Shown here piece by piece: positions 61,075-64,000 of a stretch of DNA of 64,000 bases. The position numbers and the translations under genes were made by a program. Source of the stretch: Halorientalis sp. (lineage in GTDB: Archaea > Halobacteriota > Halobacteria > Halobacteriales > Haloarculaceae); NCBI RefSeq assembly GCF_028275115.1, contig NZ_JAQCNH010000041.1:1-64000 (forward strand), given 5' to 3'. Below the pieces are notes generated by a model, which made no database searches, was not told the origin of the DNA, and worked only from the letters and a program-made list of their open reading frames with translations. Numbering within the stretch: the stretch's first letter is position 1; every line of letters begins with the position of its first letter.

Positions 61075-62949
61075 TTACGACGGGATTACGGTGATCGTCT
61101 TCCCGCGGTCGATAGCCTGCTCCAGTTCCTCGGCGATGGCGCTGCCTCGCGAGACCTGAATCTCCCCGCCCCGCGAGACGGTCGCTGTAAAGAGATACTT
61201 CCCGTCGGCTTGGACCTCGACGGTTTCGCCGGCGTGGCCCTCCATCGGGACCATCACGTGCCGGGACGTGACTTCGGGCGAGACGATCTGTCCGGGCTGG
61301 CCGCCACCGCCGCCGGAACCGCCGCCACCGCTGGCACCGCCCGACGTGCCGCCGGGCTTCTCCGAGAGCGTCCGCACGTCGATGTCGATGCCCAGCCGGT
61401 TTTCGATGTCGGTGATCCGGCCGCCGCCTTTCCCGATGACCTGTGAGATGTCGTCGTCGTCGACCCAGACCACGGCGGTGTTTGGTCCTTTGAGGTCGAC
61501 TTCGACGTGGCCGTTAGCGACCGAGCGAATCTCGCGTTCGACCTCTTGTTTGGCGATACGGTCGACACCGGAATCCCGGTTGTTGCCGTCGCCCTCCTCG
61601 TTGAGCGGGACGGTGACGACTTGCCGATTGAAGGTGTAAATCTCGTACTCCGGCTGACCCGTCTCGAAGTCCCGGATCATGATGACCGGACGGGCGAGGT
61701 CCTCCTCCATCAGCCCCGCGGGCACCTTGACTTCGGTCGCCACGTCGTAGACCTTCTCAACGCGTCCCTCCTCGATGTAGACGACGGTGTCGACGACCTG
61801 CGGGATCATCCCGAGCTCGACGCGCCCGACGAGCCGCTGGAGCGAGTCGATGGCTCGGGTGGCGTGGACGACGCCGATCATACCCACGCCCGCGAGGCGC
61901 ATGTCGGCGAACACCTCGAAGTCGTTCGTTTTGCGCACCTCGTCGTAGATGGTGTAGTCCGGCCGGACCATCAACAGCGAGTCGGCGGTCTTCGCCATCT
62001 GGCCACCCAGCTCCGTGTACTGAGTGATGTTCGGGCCGACCTGCAGGTCCCGCGGTTTCTCCATCGTCTTGACAGCGAAGTCCGCCTCGGCGAGGAACTC
62101 CGCGACGGCCTGCGCGAAGGTGGACTTCCCGGCGCCGGGCGCGCCGGAAATCAAAACGCCACGCTGGTGATCTGTGAGCCGTTCGCGGAGTTCGTCGGCG
62201 AACTCGTAGTCGTCGAGGTCGGTCTTGACGATGGGCCGAACCGCGGTGATCTCGTGGCCGTCCGCGAAGGGCGGGCTGGCGATGGCGATCCGCATGTCCC
62301 GGAACTGGACGATAGTCATCCCGGGCTCGGAGAGCTCGATGAACCCGTCCGGGCTGGCACGAGCGCTGTTTTCGATCTCCTGGCTCCACTCTTTCAACTG
62401 GGCTTCCGTCGAGGGTTCGTCGCGGATCTCCTCGTAGTGCATCTCGCCGAGCTCGCCCCGCTTGGCCATCGGCGGGACTCCGGTCTTCAGGTGGACACTC
62501 ATCGTCGTTTCGTTGAGGAACTGCTCGACCGAGAGAGTCTCGACCGCCGTCTCCTCGACGATGGGCTCGATGTACTCGACGTCGAGACCCTTGGCACCCG
62601 CGACTTCGCTCTGGACGATATCCGAGGTGAACAGGGTCGCGTCGTGCTCGGCGGCGGTGTCGCGGATGAGCGCGTCGATGTCGCCCTCGTCGGCGCCGTG
62701 TTTCTCGGCACTGTCGGGGCGTCGGCCGACGTACTCGAGGTCGACTTCGCCGTCGTCGGCCAGGTCAGAGAGTGTCTGGAGCTCGGTCAGTCCGCTCCAG
62801 CCGCTGTCGCGGCCCTCGTTGGCCTGTGACTCCAGTTCGCCGACGACGGCCTCGGGCACGTAGATGGTCGCGCTGGCGAACTCGCCAGCTTCGACGTGGT
62901 CGGACACGCGCCCGTCGATGACGACGCTGGTGTCCGGTACAACGTTCAT
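61075..62949 (-). CDS. PIN-domain/KH-domain hexameric ATPase (PINA type)
   Basis: 624 residues. The N-terminal PIN domain (DTSVVIDGR, DEGDIDALIRDTA, TSDIVQSEVA) carries the acidic nuclease-like residues. The central PilT-type ATPase has Walker A GAPGAGKST (about residue 265) and Walker B-like VRPDYTIYDEVRKTNDF. A KH domain (DDDISQVIGKGGGRITDIENRLGIDIDV) and a Gly-rich linker precede a small C-terminal beta domain. The Sulfolobus homologue PINA is a hexameric ATPase tied to Holliday-junction processing. All motifs are intact. Confidence 0.92.
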   Translation of the reverse strand: MNVVPDTSVVIDGRVSDHVEAGEFASATIYVPEAVVGELESQANEGRDSGWSGLTELQTLSDLADDGEVDLEYVGRRPDSAEKHGADEGDIDALIRDTAAEHDATLFTSDIVQSEVAGAKGLDVEYIEPIVEETAVETLSVEQFLNETTMSVHLKTGVPPMAKRGELGEMHYEEIRDEPSTEAQLKEWSQEIENSARASPDGFIELSEPGMTIVQFRDMRIAIASPPFADGHEITAVRPIVKTDLDDYEFADELRERLTDHQRGVLISGAPGAGKSTFAQAVAEFLAEADFAVKTMEKPRDLQVGPNITQYTELGGQMAKTADSLLMVRPDYTIYDEVRKTNDFEVFADMRLAGVGMIGVVHATRAIDSLQRLVGRVELGMIPQVVDTVVYIEEGRVEKVYDVATEVKVPAGLMEEDLARPVIMIRDFETGQPEYEIYTFNRQVVTVPLNEEGDGNNRDSGVDRIAKQEVEREIRSVANGHVEVDLKGPNTAVVWVDDDDISQVIGKGGGRITDIENRLGIDIDVRTLSEKPGGTSGGASGGGGSGGGGGQPGQIVSPEVTSRHVMVPMEGHAGETVEVQADGKYLFTATVSRGGEIQVSRGSAIAEELEQAIDRGKTITVIPS

Positions 62950-63001
62950 GCTGTACTGTAGGGGGCGGTCGAGGTATAAGACCCGTGATGCTGTCGCCGG
63001 G

Positions 63002-64000
63002 TTATATATCCTCGATTTCGAAGTCGGCGGCGTAGTGGTCGAGCGCGAGGACGACGACCGCGCCGACGACCGACACGCCGAAGAAGGTGACGAGCACGCT
63101 CGTGGAGAAGCCCACGTCCGCCCGGACCGTCGCGATGGGTGCCCGGAGCGCCCCCACGACGAGCGCGACGAGGAAGGCCAGCGTCACCTCTCGGCTGCGG
63201 TTCAGCGCGTACCTGACCGCCCGGGAGATGGTGAACAGGCCGACCAGTCCGCCGGCGACGAAGGTGACGACGACCGTCCCGGGGCCGGTAATCGCATCCG
63301 TTGAGCCGCCCGTCGCCAGTCCGGCGAGTCCGTCGACGAACGCCGAGAGCGTCTCGGACAGCCTGGCGTGCTGCCCGAGGATGACGAGAATCAACGAGCC
63401 GGAGAGGCCGGGAAGAATCATCGCGCTCACAGCGACGGTCCCGGCGACGAACACTAGCGGGAGGCCGCCCCCGAACAGCTCCCGTGCCTGTCCGGACATC
63501 AAAAACGCGAACAGGAAGCCCGCGACGGCGGCGACGCCGGCACCCACCGTCCGAATCGAGATGGCCCGCAGGAGGACGACCCCCGAGGCCGCGATCAGTC
63601 CGAAAAAGAAGCCGTAGAGGACCACCGGCGCGCTCTCGTTGAGGGTTGCGACGATGCGAGTGACGATCACGACGGCCGTGAGGATGCCGGTCAGCAGGAT
63701 GAGGAGGAACCAGCCGTCCACCTCGTCGAAGACGGCCTCTGCCCGGCGGACAGAGACACCCCCGTCGAGAGGCGTGAGCGCCTTCAGAAAGCCAGACACT
63801 GCCCGTGGCGTGACGGCGGTGATGGCGGTGATGAGCCGTTCGTAGACCCCGACGATCAGCGCGATGGTCCCGCCCGAAACTCCCGGGACGGCGTCGGCAC
63901 TCCCCATGAAGACCCCGATCAGGTACGTCGACGCCCACTCCCGCAGCGGCGGCACCGACTCCCCGAGCGCCGGGGCCTCGTCGGTCGCGTGGTCCGGCGA
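63002..64000 (-). CDS. DUF368 polyprenyl-phosphate transporter (start beyond window)
   Basis: The frame is open from the right edge. The only internal candidate start is GTG at 63955, but acidic in-frame codons (DHATDEAPALGES) continue upstream, so the true ATG probably lies outside. The hallmark GVFMGSADAVPGVSGGTIALIVGVYERLI begins the membrane domain, and a second GLSGSLILVILGQH lies in the repeat half. About eight membrane segments in all. DUF368 proteins were recently shown in bacteria to flip undecaprenyl phosphate (PopT); in archaea dolichol phosphate for glycosylation is the likely cargo (inference). Confidence 0.9.
   Translation of the reverse strand, partial: SPDHATDEAPALGESVPPLREWASTYLIGVFMGSADAVPGVSGGTIALIVGVYERLITAITAVTPRAVSGFLKALTPLDGGVSVRRAEAVFDEVDGWFLLILLTGILTAVVIVTRIVATLNESAPVVLYGFFFGLIAASGVVLLRAISIRTVGAGVAAVAGFLFAFLMSGQARELFGGGLPLVFVAGTVAVSAMILPGLSGSLILVILGQHARLSETLSAFVDGLAGLATGGSTDAITGPGTVVVTFVAGGLVGLFTISRAVRYALNRSREVTLAFLVALVVGALRAPIATVRADVGFSTSVLVTFFGVSVVGAVVVLALDHYAADFEIEDI

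Noticed and set aside
61507-62829. 440-residue plus-strand open frame over the PIN/KH ATPase
   Set aside because: Antisense shadow; the minus-strand gene has PIN, Walker and KH motifs.

Overview
The window is chromosomal DNA of a halophilic archaeon (class Halobacteria). The predicted proteins are strongly acidic and third codon positions are G/C-rich. Most genes are leaderless or near-leaderless. The marker set is archaeal: EF-2, EF-1A followed by S10, RLI/ABCE1, Sec61-beta, SepF, FAU-1, archaemetzincin and a PIN-ATPase, along with many haloarchaea-only small proteins (families I recall as DUF5611, DUF5781, DUF6432, DUF7093, DUF7511, DUF7562). I cannot assign a genus.

Layout. 1-6860 is a surface-protein region. 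It holds the end of a large secreted protein, then two secreted DUF6230-type proteins, one carrying seven PKD domains, interleaved with three DUF6114-type four-helix membrane proteins. A second DUF6230/DUF6114 cluster lies at 21184-23529, and one of its members fuses the membrane domain to an extracellular domain. 6867-16141 is core: a DUF5781 metalloprotease-like gene, EF-2, a hairpin cluster, a response-regulator/PAS histidine kinase, ACT protein plus homoserine dehydrogenase, EF-1A, S10 and tRNA-Ala(CGC). 16142-17285 has no recognisable gene but carries strong hairpins. It is followed by a cytochrome P450, an ASCH protein and an ABC exporter pair. 23530-31271 holds SepF, a PUA protein, small conserved proteins, an RNB ribonuclease, a decayed methyltransferase, a YgfZ-like protein and a geranylgeranyl-reductase-like flavoprotein. 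31405-36125 holds a PAS histidine kinase, a decayed small membrane protein, a direct repeat and uvrA.

36231-37823 is an IS200/IS605-group (IS1341-type) element with DUF2080 and an apparently intact TnpB, plus a second, right-end-like hairpin on its left side. 38160-45674 carries a MinD-like ATPase, a membrane protein, an SDR lacking the usual catalytic Ser, and an RND/MMPL exporter with a CARDB-type surface protein. A TetR gene diverges from that pair, and three related inverted repeats lie between them. 46204-54459 has a Tat-exported LVIVD-type protein with a PGF-CTERM tail, FAU-1, Sec61-beta (52 codons), two tandem Tat-secreted GHSLGG hydrolases, a bacterio-opsin-activator-type regulator with a decayed tandem copy, thioredoxin, archaemetzincin and UPF0146. 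54542-64000 has a HAD hydrolase, F420:NADP reductase, a zinc-finger protein, a PHP protein, RLI with an EMC6-like protein, a winged-helix protein, a PIN/KH ATPase and a DUF368 polyprenyl-phosphate transporter that runs off the right edge.

The strongest candidate for an undescribed system is the duplicated DUF6230/DUF6114 arrangement. It pairs secreted beta-rich proteins with small membrane proteins, repeatedly and in tight order. I recall the same pairing in Streptomyces, but no function is known to me.
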